From contig JAFGUB010000032.1 of the NCBI GenBank assembly GCA_016938735.1, forward strand, positions 62,001 through 126,000: DNA of 64,000 nt. Direction: 5' to 3'. Positions 47,385 to 55,978 of this stretch are shown one piece after another (the stretch's first letter is position 1; each line of letters opens with the position of its first letter). This stretch comes from Campylobacterales bacterium. Lineage in GTDB: Bacteria; Campylobacterota; Campylobacteria; Campylobacterales; Sulfurimonadaceae. The notes under the pieces are model-generated. The model was not told where the DNA came from. It did no database searches and was given only the letters and a program-made list of their open reading frames with translations. The position numbers were made by a program, and so were the translations under genes.

Positions 47385-47886
47385 TTTTATTGCGCCCAGA
47401 CCCAAGCGTTTTGTGACGCCTGAGTTTCGTCTGGTACTCTTCTTTTTCGCAACGACGCTGGTGATGCTGGCCGGCACCTACGCCTTTTTGGCCTATCAGA
47501 GCTGGAACTTTACCCAGCAGCGCCAAGCCAGCAGTGCGCACATTGAAAAGCTGCAGGTAGAGATAGCCGACTTTGAGTCAAAGATCGCTTTTATCGAGCG
47601 CGAGCGGCAACTGGGTGAAGAGATCTTTACCGCTAATACCGTGCTTAAAGAGAGCATCAAAAACCTCTTTGATCTGGTGCCCGAACGCATCACGCTCAGC
47701 CGCGCCGAACTGGATAAAAATGCACTGATTCTTTATGGGGTGACGCCCACGAAAGATATCTACGAATTTATGCTCCATGCACCCTTGCGCTCCATTTTCC
47801 ACCGTAGCTACAGCAGTTTTTATCCGCTGGAGAACGGATGGCTGCGGTTCGTTTCGACCAACTATCTTGACGAGGAGGAGCTGTGA
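47374..47886 (+). CDS. PilN-like membrane protein (probable)
   Basis: The 170-residue product starts at GTG 47374 (10-base overlap). It has one membrane helix (about 20-45), a coiled-coil segment (HIEKLQVEIADFESKIAFIERE) and a C-terminal part with LFDLVPERITLSRAELDKNALILYG, the pattern of the PilN ferredoxin-like fold (a strand starting at Leu-Xaa-Xaa-Val-Pro and a later L-x-L-x-G). This suggests an inner-membrane assembly component of a type IV pilus, type II secretion or DNA-uptake machine. Epsilonproteobacteria use such Cts proteins in transformation. Confidence 0.6.
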   Translation: MRHSFIAPRPKRFVTPEFRLVLFFFATTLVMLAGTYAFLAYQSWNFTQQRQASSAHIEKLQVEIADFESKIAFIERERQLGEEIFTANTVLKESIKNLFDLVPERITLSRAELDKNALILYGVTPTKDIYEFMLHAPLRSIFHRSYSSFYPLENGWLRFVSTNYLDEEEL

Positions 47887-48449
47887 AGCTGAACCTCGCG
47901 CGTCAGACGCTCTATATGCTCATTGTGGCGCTCGTGTTGATGTTGATCGTTTTTCTCTTTTCGCTCTTTTTTTTGATTCCCGAGGGAAAAAAATATCGGT
48001 TAGAGCGGCTTTTGATGAAAAAGGAGGCGCTCAAGGAACGTGAATATCAAGCTGTATATGACGAAACCCATGCCCATCTGCAGCAGCTACGTAGTGACCA
48101 TAAACACGTCATCGCCGCTTTTGACAACCCTTTTGATCCCGAGCGTTTTGTCACGCTCTATCGGGGTGCCTTCGATGCGCTCATGTTGACGCCGATGGCG
48201 GCTTTGGAGCATAACGAGAGCGCGTTTATGCTCTATGAGGTGAACACCTCTTCACGCATCGACTCCCCGCGTATCTTTTATGATTTTCTCGATCAGATCA
48301 ATAAAAGCGAATGGGTGATCAATGTCAATTTCCCGATCCGCTTCGAGCGCGAAGGAGCGCAGATCCGCTCGAGCTTCAGTATGCGTGTCTATACGCACGA
48401 GACCAATGCAACGACCGAGCGGAACACGTCGGGTGATTCAAAAAGGTAG
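47883..48449 (+). CDS. PilO/GspM-like membrane protein (probable)
   Basis: The 188-residue product begins at a GTG overlapping the stop of the PilN-like gene (GTGA). It has one membrane helix (about 8-33), then a long helical, charged region that could form a coiled coil and a small C-terminal alpha-beta domain. This is the PilO/GspM arrangement and agrees with the order M-N-O. The C-terminal codons overlap the convergent tilS by 61 bases, unusually long in this window. Confidence 0.55.
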   Translation: MKLNLARQTLYMLIVALVLMLIVFLFSLFFLIPEGKKYRLERLLMKKEALKEREYQAVYDETHAHLQQLRSDHKHVIAAFDNPFDPERFVTLYRGAFDALMLTPMAALEHNESAFMLYEVNTSSRIDSPRIFYDFLDQINKSEWVINVNFPIRFEREGAQIRSSFSMRVYTHETNATTERNTSGDSKR

Positions 48450-49378
48450 CCGCGCTGCAGCGGCGGAATGCCTAGCGTGCGACACTCCTCTTTAAAGGCT
48501 TTGTCCATTGTGCGCCGGCGGTAGGGGGCAATGTAGGTGTAGCGCGGGGTGATCGAGACACTAAAGCGTCGGCCCACGACCCACTCTTGATGTACTTTGA
48601 GATGGTTGCGGTCTCCCTGACGCATCAGATGGCCGCGTGCTTTGAGCAGCCTGTCGATGACGACGCCGTTGCGCCTGGCGTCGTCTAGGGTGGCAAAGAG
48701 GGTGAGCTCCTCAAAACGGTGCAGCTGTGGCATCTCAAAAGCGGTGTCTTCTTCGAGATACTTAAAACTGCGCTGGATCCCGGGTGTATACGTTTCAAGC
48801 AACCGATCGCCGAAGCGGTGGCGAAAGCGGTTGCGCAAGAAGCGTTCGTCACGGTTGCTCTCATCTTCACACCATGCGATGCCGGCTTGTCGCAGATACT
48901 CCGTCAGCTCCGTTTTATTTACATGTAAGAGCGGTCGCATCAGATGGTAGCCTTCACGCTCCTCAAGCGCTCGCATCCCCAGCAGTTCGTAAACGCCTGC
49001 GCCTTTGCACAGTTGCATCAAAAACCACTCCAACCGGTCGCCTAGATGGTGGGCGGTCAGCAGAGTGTCGTAGCCATAAGCTGCGATGAGCTGCTCGAAA
49101 AATCGGTAGCGTAGATCACGCGCTTTGGCTTCGAAATCGTGCTCGATGGGCGGTGCGATGATCTGATGGCAGATTTTGCCGTGACGCTGCGCGAGCACGC
49201 TGGCGTGCGCGGCTTCGGCGTCGCTGCTTTCGCGTGTGCGGTAGTTGACGTGGGCAATGTCAAAAGAAACGGAGGCATCAAGCAGAAGATGAAAGAGCGC
49301 GGTCGAATCGCTACCGCCGGAGAAGGCCAGCAGGACTTTGCGCCCCTGCAGATGCTTTAGCGTCTGCGGATCAAGCAA
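48389..49378 (-). CDS. tilS: tRNA(Ile)-lysidine synthase
   Basis: TilS converts C34 of tRNA-Ile(CAU) to lysidine and is essential in most bacteria. The 329-residue product has the PP-loop LLAFSGGSDSTALFHLL and the HHLGDRLEWFLMQL segment; the C-terminal region is shorter than in E. coli. It overlaps rimO at its start by 8 bases (same strand) and the PilO-like gene at its end by 61 bases (opposite strand). LLHVNKT is encoded by a palindrome (48919); ispA contains the identical heptapeptide from another copy (30895). Confidence 0.94.
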   Translation of the reverse strand: MLDPQTLKHLQGRKVLLAFSGGSDSTALFHLLLDASVSFDIAHVNYRTRESSDAEAAHASVLAQRHGKICHQIIAPPIEHDFEAKARDLRYRFFEQLIAAYGYDTLLTAHHLGDRLEWFLMQLCKGAGVYELLGMRALEEREGYHLMRPLLHVNKTELTEYLRQAGIAWCEDESNRDERFLRNRFRHRFGDRLLETYTPGIQRSFKYLEEDTAFEMPQLHRFEELTLFATLDDARRNGVVIDRLLKARGHLMRQGDRNHLKVHQEWVVGRRFSVSITPRYTYIAPYRRRTMDKAFKEECRTLGIPPLQRGYLFESPDVFRSVVALVSCV

Positions 49379-50681
49379 TCACGCACCCAAGCAACCGCTC
49401 GCCGATGCGCTCTGTGAGGCGTACGGTGTAGATACGGCCAAACACCAGCGGCTCTTCGATTTCGCGGTCGTTGATGTAGATCTCGCCGTCTACATCCGGC
49501 GCCCAGAGCAGGGCGCGTGCGCTCAGCAGCGACTCATGCTCGTCACTCTCGCCGTCGATCACTGCCTGTAGTGTGCTGCCGATGAGGGCATCGAGGCTTT
49601 TGTGGCTTACATGTAAGGCAATTTCACCCAACTTTTGCGCGCGCGCTTCGATCACCTTTTCGTCGATATGCCCCTCCATGCCGTAGGCGCTTGTTCCCTC
49701 TTCATCGGAGTAAGCAAAGACGTTGATGCGGTCAAATCCAAAGCTATCCGCAAAACGGCAAAGCTCTTCAAACATCGCTTCACTCTCCTGCGGATGGCCG
49801 ACGATAAAGCTCGTGCGCACGAAGCTGTGAGGCAACGTACGCATGGCGCGCAGCAGCTCCAGCGTCTTGTCGCGCCCGAAGCCGCGTTTCATCAGCCGCA
49901 GCATGTCATCATCAATGTGCTGGATCGGCATGTCGAAGTAGTTGTGAAACACCTTCGATTCACCGATACATGTAACGAGTTTGAGGCTGGTGGTGGAGGG
50001 GTAGAGGTAGAGGATGCGAGCGCTTTTGACCCCGTCTATGAGTTCGATGCGTTTGATGAGGTGGATCAGGCCGTCAGTGATGTTTTGGTCGCGCAGGTAG
50101 GAGCTGGAGTCTTGAGAGACGAAGCTAAAATCATAATAGCCGCGCTTCACCAGCCCCTCGACTTCACGCGCCACCACATCCAGATCGCGCGAATGGAGTT
50201 TGCCTTTGAATGAGGGAATAGCGCAGAAGCTGCACTGCTGGTTGCACCCTTCGGAGAGTTTGATGTAGGCGTGGTAGCTTGAGCCGCTCACCACGCGCTC
50301 TTCGGTGCCGATGAGGTAGACCTGGTCGCTGAAACGGCTCTGCTTTTGCGCGAGTAGCTCATCGATACGGTCGTAATCGCCGACGCCCGTGAAGATGTCC
50401 ACCTCACTTAGTTCCGCCGCAAGCTCCTCTTTGTAGCGCTCGGAGAGACAGCCGGCCATGACGAGTAACGAATCCTCTTTACGCTGCTCATGCAGGCTCA
50501 TAACGGTATTTAAAGATTCGGATTTGGCGGCATCGATAAAGCCGCAGGTGTTGACGATGATGACGTCCGCTTCAGTCGCTTCGTCGGTGAGGGCGTAGTT
50601 TTGAAGCCGCCCCATCATCACTTCGGTATCGACAAGATTTTTGGTACAGCCCAAAGAGACGACGTGTAACTTTTTTTGCAT
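49371..50681 (-). CDS. rimO: Ribosomal protein S12 methylthiotransferase RimO
   Basis: RimO methylthiolates an aspartate of ribosomal protein S12. The 436-residue product has the N-terminal cluster cysteines C12, C46 and C78, the radical-SAM cysteines C146, C150 and C153 (EGCNQQCSFC) and a C-terminal TRAM domain. The start at 50681 gives the typical MQKKLHVVSLGC; an ATG at 50834 would add 51 residues that cross the promoter and do not resemble the family. First gene of rimO-tilS; transcribed from the divergent promoter at 50693-50718. Confidence 0.95.
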   Translation of the reverse strand: MQKKLHVVSLGCTKNLVDTEVMMGRLQNYALTDEATEADVIIVNTCGFIDAAKSESLNTVMSLHEQRKEDSLLVMAGCLSERYKEELAAELSEVDIFTGVGDYDRIDELLAQKQSRFSDQVYLIGTEERVVSGSSYHAYIKLSEGCNQQCSFCAIPSFKGKLHSRDLDVVAREVEGLVKRGYYDFSFVSQDSSSYLRDQNITDGLIHLIKRIELIDGVKSARILYLYPSTTSLKLVTCIGESKVFHNYFDMPIQHIDDDMLRLMKRGFGRDKTLELLRAMRTLPHSFVRTSFIVGHPQESEAMFEELCRFADSFGFDRINVFAYSDEEGTSAYGMEGHIDEKVIEARAQKLGEIALHVSHKSLDALIGSTLQAVIDGESDEHESLLSARALLWAPDVDGEIYINDREIEEPLVFGRIYTVRLTERIGERLLGCVIA

Positions 50682-50692
50682 TCTATCTGCCC

Positions 50693-50718
50693 TTGTTATA
50701 ATGACGTCATTATAACAA
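50693..50718. promoter_or_regulatory. Perfect 26-bp palindrome holding two back-to-back -10 elements
   Basis: TTGTTATAATGAC (50693-50705) is followed immediately by its exact reverse complement (50706-50718). It contains TATAAT on the plus strand at 50697-50702 (for the flavoprotein gene) and on the minus strand at 50709-50714 (for rimO). Each predicted transcript has a leader of about 20 bases. The two promoters overlap so fully that they should compete, and the palindrome could also be an operator. Confidence 0.65.
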
Positions 50719-50727
50719 AGAGGGCGT

Positions 50728-51885
50728 GTGAAGCAGTTTGACGTTTTGATTTTGGGTGCGGGGGCGAGCGGACTGATGTGCGCGGCGCAGCTTGCAGCAC
50801 ATGGTGGGTTACATGTAGGCATCATCGAGGGCAACGATCAGCCTGCTCGAAAGCTGCGGATCTCAGGCGGCGGTAAATGCAACCTTACCAATACCGAAGT
50901 GGATGCGTCGCATTATCTGGGGGACGCGGCCTTTGTGCAGCGTGTGCTGGATGCCTTTTCGCGTGACGATCTACTCGAGTTTGTGCGTCAAGGCGGCATC
51001 AAACCTGTGATCCGCAAGGAGCGCTACTATTTTTGCCCCGAATCATCAGAGCAGATCATCACACTGTTGCGGCGGCTTTGCGGCACTGCCGAGATGCTGC
51101 TGGGGCATCGATGCTTACATGTAAGCCATGATGCGGGGCAATTTATCGTCACCACGGATCGGGGTACTTTTGCGTCGAACAAGCTGGTAGTGGCGAGCGG
51201 AGCGCAGAGCTATCAGAGCATCGGAGCGAGTACGGTGGGGCTTGAGATTGCCAAAAGTTTGCATCACCCCTTTAAGCTCTTTCATCCCGTGCTTGTGGGG
51301 CTGACGCTGCAAAGCGAACAGTTTTGGATGAAGGAGCTGAGCGGCGTCTCCATGCCGGTGTGTATCCGTGTGGGGGAGAAGAGTTTGTGTGAGGATCTGC
51401 TCTTTGCCCACAAGGGAATCAGCGGGCCGGCGGTGCTCAGCGCATCGCTGTATTGGCACAAAGGGGAGATCGAGATCGACTTTTTGCCGCAAGCGCGTGT
51501 AGAGCGGTTGTGCGCACGAAGCTCCAAGCAGATCAGCACGCTGATCCCTCTGCCAAAGCGCTTTCTCAAAGCCTTTTTGTCGGCGATCGGGCTTGACGAT
51601 AAGCCTTGCAGCGCCTTAACGCCTGATGAACAATCAAAACTGGAGCGTCTGCACGCATACCGCTTCGCGCCTGCAGGGAATTTTGGTTTTACAAAAGCCG
51701 AAGCGTGTCGCGGTGGGGTAGCGGTTGAGGCCGTCGATCCGTGTTCGATGCAGAGCCGCTCTATCGATGGGCTTTATTGGATTGGTGAGGTGCTTGATGT
51801 GACGGGCGAGTTAGGCGGATACAATTTTCAGTGGGCGTTTAGCAGTGCCGTGGTGTGCGCGCGCAATTTGCTTCGAAAAGCTTAA
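50728..51885 (+). CDS. NAD(P)/FAD-dependent oxidoreductase, HI0933/BaiN-like family
   Basis: The 385-residue product starts with GTG and the Rossmann motif LILGAGASGLMCA. Family features are KLRISGGGKCNLTN, KERYYFCPES, ASGAQSYQSIGASTVGLEIA and the C-terminal GLYWIGEVLDVTGELGGYNFQWAFSS. The members are flavoproteins of poorly known function, some studied as reductases in bile-acid or tellurite metabolism. Two palindromes (50809, 51115) encode LHV, one in the beta strand of the FAD-binding fold. Confidence 0.88.
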   Translation: MKQFDVLILGAGASGLMCAAQLAAHGGLHVGIIEGNDQPARKLRISGGGKCNLTNTEVDASHYLGDAAFVQRVLDAFSRDDLLEFVRQGGIKPVIRKERYYFCPESSEQIITLLRRLCGTAEMLLGHRCLHVSHDAGQFIVTTDRGTFASNKLVVASGAQSYQSIGASTVGLEIAKSLHHPFKLFHPVLVGLTLQSEQFWMKELSGVSMPVCIRVGEKSLCEDLLFAHKGISGPAVLSASLYWHKGEIEIDFLPQARVERLCARSSKQISTLIPLPKRFLKAFLSAIGLDDKPCSALTPDEQSKLERLHAYRFAPAGNFGFTKAEACRGGVAVEAVDPCSMQSRSIDGLYWIGEVLDVTGELGGYNFQWAFSSAVVCARNLLRKA

Positions 51886-52042
51886 AGTTAGTTGCGATAA
51901 ATGCCGATTTTGTGCTACCATAGGGCTCTGTTAATGTTCGGGGAATCTTGCGTGCATTTGGCATGTTGTTTTTTGTGTCTACTGTTTGAGAGAGACAAAA
52001 ACACTCGAAAGGTTTGGTATTTACTATGAAAAAGGTCGTGTT

Positions 52043-55000
52043 ATGAACATCAACGCTTTTGTAATGAAGTTGGGCATTTTGCTCTTGTCGCTTTTTGTTT
52101 TGGCGGGTTGTGGAAGCAATAATTCGCAGTCTATTCCTGAATCGGCACCGGTTGTAGTCGATCCGAATGCATCGGTAGCCCCGGCCAGTATGGCAATTTA
52201 CGGAGGCAGCAATAAAACCGTTTCAGAGAGTGGACAAACCCTCACGATCACGATACAAGCATGGACCAAAAGCAATACGCCTGCAGAAGGAGTGATTCTT
52301 GCCCAAGCGCTTGAGAGTGATGGAAAAAATGGGATTCTAAGTCCCGCCAGCGCCTCTTTGGTAAATGGTTTGGCGACATTTACCTATACGGCTCCCGACA
52401 ATCTCCAAGATGAGATGGATGCCAACAACACCCAAACAAGTTTTAAGTTTTACAGTCAAACAAGTGATATCGATCCGGTAACGGCTTATATCGATTTTGT
52501 CTCTGCAACCTTAGGTGATCCGGCTGTCCGGCCCGCAAGTTTGGCTGTATATGGTGGCACGCAAAAGACAGTGGCTTTAAACGGGCAAGTTTTGAGCATT
52601 ACGATCCAGGCTTGGACTAAAGACGATACTCCGGCTGAGGGTAGCATCTTGGCTCAGGCGCTTGAAAATGATGGTAAAAACGGTCTTTTAACGCCTGCGC
52701 GTGTTGATCTTGTCAATGGTTTGGCGACGTTTACCTACACGGCTCCTGACAATCTGCAAGCCGAAATCGATGCGAACAACACACAAACCGAGTTTCGTTT
52801 TTACAGCCAAACCAGTGACATTACGCCTGCAACAGTGCAGATCAATTTTGATACGACCTTGGTAGGTGATCCCACCGGTAATCCGATTGCTAAGCTTGAA
52901 GTGCTTAACGGCAGTACGGTTATAAATGAAGGTGGGGCACAAGTGGCCGTACAGCTTTTGGCAAAAGACAGTTTTGGATACGCAGTCAAAGGCGGCGTGA
53001 TCCGTGTTAAATACCCTGCTAATGCCGTGCGTGTGGGTATCTTTTCTGCTGATGAAGTGATCGTCGGTGAAAATGGGATTGCCACATTCAATTACACCGG
53101 TCCGGATTCTATCTACTACGGTAGTGCCTCTTTTGTATTTGAGTACAAAAATGATACGAACTACACGGCGACGTGGAACGTTTCATTTATACCGATTTAC
53201 GAGCCCGTCGATCCGGGTGAGCCTGTCTACCCGATAGCCAGTGTTGCCTCGAATGAAGATATTGTGGCCAATACCGACGCTTACACGAAAACGATTCAGG
53301 TTCTGGCAATGATGTCAGGCAATGTACCTGCTCCAGCAGGAAAAATCAGCGTAGTCTATCCTGCTGACGCCGCAACTAAAAACATTGGCTACTTTACGCC
53401 GGCTACCGCCGATATTACTGATGGTATTGCGACATTCACTTACCACGGGCCAACACCGCTGATCGGCGATACGGATCAGCTCTTTACGTTTAGGGCGACG
53501 AATTATCCCAACGTATCCGATACGGTTAAGGTGAGTTACGTCCCTAAAATCGATCCGGCTCAGCCCGTGGCGCAAACGATGAGCGTGGTGAACGATGACG
53601 ACAATAATCCTGCAAACGGAAAACTGATAGCGATCAAGCAAAACTCTCAGGTTGTCAAAATCAAAGTGCGTGTTTTTGGCGTAGACAACAATCCGTTTAA
53701 TGGTGGCAATGTAAAAATTACCTATCCCGATGTGGCAGTAAATGGAACCGATGTCGGCTCGTTTGCCTCTTTGAGCGCACCTTGTGTGAACGGCGAAGCT
53801 GAATTTACTTATACGGCACCCGCAAATCTGCAAGGCAGAAGCGACTCTTTTGTATTTACCTTCTATCATGACAGCGAGAGTAGTCCGGCGTCTCAGGGTT
53901 TGACAATGCAGATGAGCCCGAGTGGCAATCAGCTTGTTTTGGCTAACTATAGTTTGATTATGTCCGGAGCCGACGGCAATTTGTCTATGAATATTGAATC
54001 TGGCAAGACCTTTACTGTCACTGTGGTCGATGATAAGGGCAATACCCTCACACAAAACGCTACTTACACAATAACAAATGAATACACTACGTTAGGTGAT
54101 ATCAATGACACGACGGGTGCCGGAGCTACGCCTAATTTGGCGATTGTCGGTATCAGTGCTAATTTTAGTATCACTACTAAGAAGAAATCGGGCACATTCC
54201 CAATTAAGGTCAGTGTTGCTTTTATAGATGTAAACGGTCAGGCTAGGACTTTGCAGGCAACCTTTAACGTCACAATTTTTTCTGGTCCACCAACTGCCAT
54301 GAGTATCAGTTATGTATCAACCGATCAAGACACTGTCCACTCTCAGTTCATAGAGGTATTTAGTGTTAAGCTGACAGATAAATATAACAATCCTGTTAAT
54401 ACCCAGCCGATGATTCATGTGGGCGCCATTGCGGGTTATGCCAAAGACCCGACACAGTATCCACCAATTAAAGCAGCTGTTGATGCAACACGTAACTCTA
54501 TTCCTACTGTGATTCCTGCGAATGCCTCTTATGCTACAAGTAGGCTTTATAACGGTAATTTGCTGGCTTTGAGAGAAGATGCTAAAGTGGATGAAGATTC
54601 AATCGATCAAGCAATCGTAACAATAAAAACCAATACGCTAGGCGGTGTTTCAACGAGCTACGACCTTACAGGGCTGGATGTTTACAACAATATTTTGGTC
54701 CTTTTTGGCGATGGTTATGTCTATCACAAATCGGGTAAATGGGATTTGAGCAGTGTAAGTGGGACAAACCAGCTCAAAGTGAATGAAAAATTTGAGGGCA
54801 CGACTCCCACATACGATATAGGTTTTGCAATCGGTAATAATTACCGACAGGATACTTGTCGATTTGGGGAGGAGTGGGTGCTGACCACAGAATCTGATGA
54901 TGGCAATTATCGAGTTGACGAATCAGGGTATGCGAGGATCAAAATGCCGTATGATTATTATTTGACAGGAAAAGATGTGATTGTCTATGCTAACTTGGTC

Positions 55001-55375
55001 GGAGATGTGTTAGGAGCAACCGATGCAACTTTACGTGTCGGCGAGGCGAAAAAAGTTACACTCCGAGGGCATGAATTGACTCCCGATCCTGAAGAGGGAT
55101 GGGTGATACCGGCAAATATATCCTCACCTGGATTGTTCTTTCCGTTCAAGTTTCGAATGAAAGACACCGTAGAGTGGTATCGTAACGGACATGTCGGTCA
55201 AATTACACCGGTTATCTCCGGAGATGGTGTGTCATGTAGTTTAACCTATGAGTCAGATTATAGAAATTGCGATAGCGAAGGCGTAGTCATCGTCGGATTT
55301 ACATGTACCAACAGCGGGACGGTGGGAAGCATTTCTTTGGAACAAGCACCAGTTGGTACTGAGTTAAAATATTAA
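52043..55375 (+). CDS. Large Ig-repeat surface lipoprotein
   Basis: The 1110-residue product has a lipoprotein signal (LSLFVLAGC, C23) and no outer-membrane barrel of its own. At least five bacterial Ig-like modules follow, each closing with a TFTYTAPDN-like strand (also FNYTGPDS, FTYHGPTP, FTYTAPAN); the first two are near duplicates of 117 residues. The C-terminal 350 residues are different and contain a few cysteines that could pair. Big-domain modules of this type occur in adhesins. AAAGGT is the ribosome binding site; an in-frame ATG at 52064 would give a shorter signal peptide. The next gene, a small barrel protein, is 9 bases downstream. Confidence 0.75.
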   Translation: MNINAFVMKLGILLLSLFVLAGCGSNNSQSIPESAPVVVDPNASVAPASMAIYGGSNKTVSESGQTLTITIQAWTKSNTPAEGVILAQALESDGKNGILSPASASLVNGLATFTYTAPDNLQDEMDANNTQTSFKFYSQTSDIDPVTAYIDFVSATLGDPAVRPASLAVYGGTQKTVALNGQVLSITIQAWTKDDTPAEGSILAQALENDGKNGLLTPARVDLVNGLATFTYTAPDNLQAEIDANNTQTEFRFYSQTSDITPATVQINFDTTLVGDPTGNPIAKLEVLNGSTVINEGGAQVAVQLLAKDSFGYAVKGGVIRVKYPANAVRVGIFSADEVIVGENGIATFNYTGPDSIYYGSASFVFEYKNDTNYTATWNVSFIPIYEPVDPGEPVYPIASVASNEDIVANTDAYTKTIQVLAMMSGNVPAPAGKISVVYPADAATKNIGYFTPATADITDGIATFTYHGPTPLIGDTDQLFTFRATNYPNVSDTVKVSYVPKIDPAQPVAQTMSVVNDDDNNPANGKLIAIKQNSQVVKIKVRVFGVDNNPFNGGNVKITYPDVAVNGTDVGSFASLSAPCVNGEAEFTYTAPANLQGRSDSFVFTFYHDSESSPASQGLTMQMSPSGNQLVLANYSLIMSGADGNLSMNIESGKTFTVTVVDDKGNTLTQNATYTITNEYTTLGDINDTTGAGATPNLAIVGISANFSITTKKKSGTFPIKVSVAFIDVNGQARTLQATFNVTIFSGPPTAMSISYVSTDQDTVHSQFIEVFSVKLTDKYNNPVNTQPMIHVGAIAGYAKDPTQYPPIKAAVDATRNSIPTVIPANASYATSRLYNGNLLALREDAKVDEDSIDQAIVTIKTNTLGGVSTSYDLTGLDVYNNILVLFGDGYVYHKSGKWDLSSVSGTNQLKVNEKFEGTTPTYDIGFAIGNNYRQDTCRFGEEWVLTTESDDGNYRVDESGYARIKMPYDYYLTGKDVIVYANLVGDVLGATDATLRVGEAKKVTLRGHELTPDPEEGWVIPANISSPGLFFPFKFRMKDTVEWYRNGHVGQITPVISGDGVSCSLTYESDYRNCDSEGVVIVGFTCTNSGTVGSISLEQAPVGTELKY
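52184..52870 (+). repeat. Intragenic tandem repeat, two 351-bp Ig-module units
   Basis: Units start at 52184 and 52535 (117 codons each). Both read xSxAxYGGxxKTVxxxGQ at the start, with AQALExDGKNG and VNGLATFTYTAPDNLQ later, and they differ by scattered substitutions at the DNA level, so the duplication is not recent but still clear. Confidence 0.85.
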
Positions 55376-55384
55376 GGAACACAC

Positions 55385-55978
55385 ATGAAAAAAATAGCAT
55401 CTCTAATGGCTATCGCTCTCTCCCTTAGTGCCTATGACGGCACTTCCAAATCACTCGCAGGCGTAGAGTTTGGCTATTCACAACTAGAATACAATGCGGA
55501 TGATTCTGTATTGGGTAACGGCAGCGACAATGAGTCGTTTGGTCTTGTGGGGCTCAAGATTGGGGCTGAGAACGAAGAGGCGCGCGTCTTTATTGATGGG
55601 CACTACTACAATGCGGGCGGAGATTTCGACTATGTCAATTCCGTAGGCGCCGGTTTGCAGTATCTGCTGCGTGCTACCGATAGTGTGAACTTTTTTGCGG
55701 GGATCAACGGCGGTTTGGTCAATATCAAATTTTCAGACGACGGTATCGGGCGCTCTTATGAGCTCTCAAGCGCCTATTATGGTGGGGATCTGGGGATGAA
55801 TATCGCCCTTCAGGAGCTTCTGGATTGGGAGCTTGGGGTGCGCTTCATGGCCATCAACGCCTCGAACACTCAGGTCTATACCGATACGCTCAGCGGCGAG
55901 AAGGTGGGGCGCGAGTATACGATGGATCATATGCTGAACTTTTATACCAGCTTGATCTTTAAGTTTTACGTCGATTAA
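55385..55978 (+). CDS. Small outer-membrane beta-barrel protein
   Basis: The 197-residue product has a short signal peptide (MKKIASLMAIALSLSA) and alternating hydrophobic strands with aromatic girdle residues, such as AGVEFGYSQLEY, NFFAGINGGLVNIKF and LNFYTSLIFKFYVD at the C-terminus. It resembles eight-stranded OmpA/OmpW-sized barrels, without a peptidoglycan-binding domain. Because it follows the large Ig-repeat lipoprotein by 9 bases, it may anchor or export it; this is an inference. Its end abuts the convergent djlA-like gene. Confidence 0.65.
   Translation: MKKIASLMAIALSLSAYDGTSKSLAGVEFGYSQLEYNADDSVLGNGSDNESFGLVGLKIGAENEEARVFIDGHYYNAGGDFDYVNSVGAGLQYLLRATDSVNFFAGINGGLVNIKFSDDGIGRSYELSSAYYGGDLGMNIALQELLDWELGVRFMAINASNTQVYTDTLSGEKVGREYTMDHMLNFYTSLIFKFYVD

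Noticed and set aside
50682-50834. N-terminal extension of RimO from the ATG at 50834
   Set aside because: The 51 additional residues run through the divergent promoter and the flavoprotein gene and do not resemble RimO.
52184-52870. 351-bp duplicated unit as a mobile element
   Set aside because: The units are in frame, 117 codons long and correspond to a protein module.
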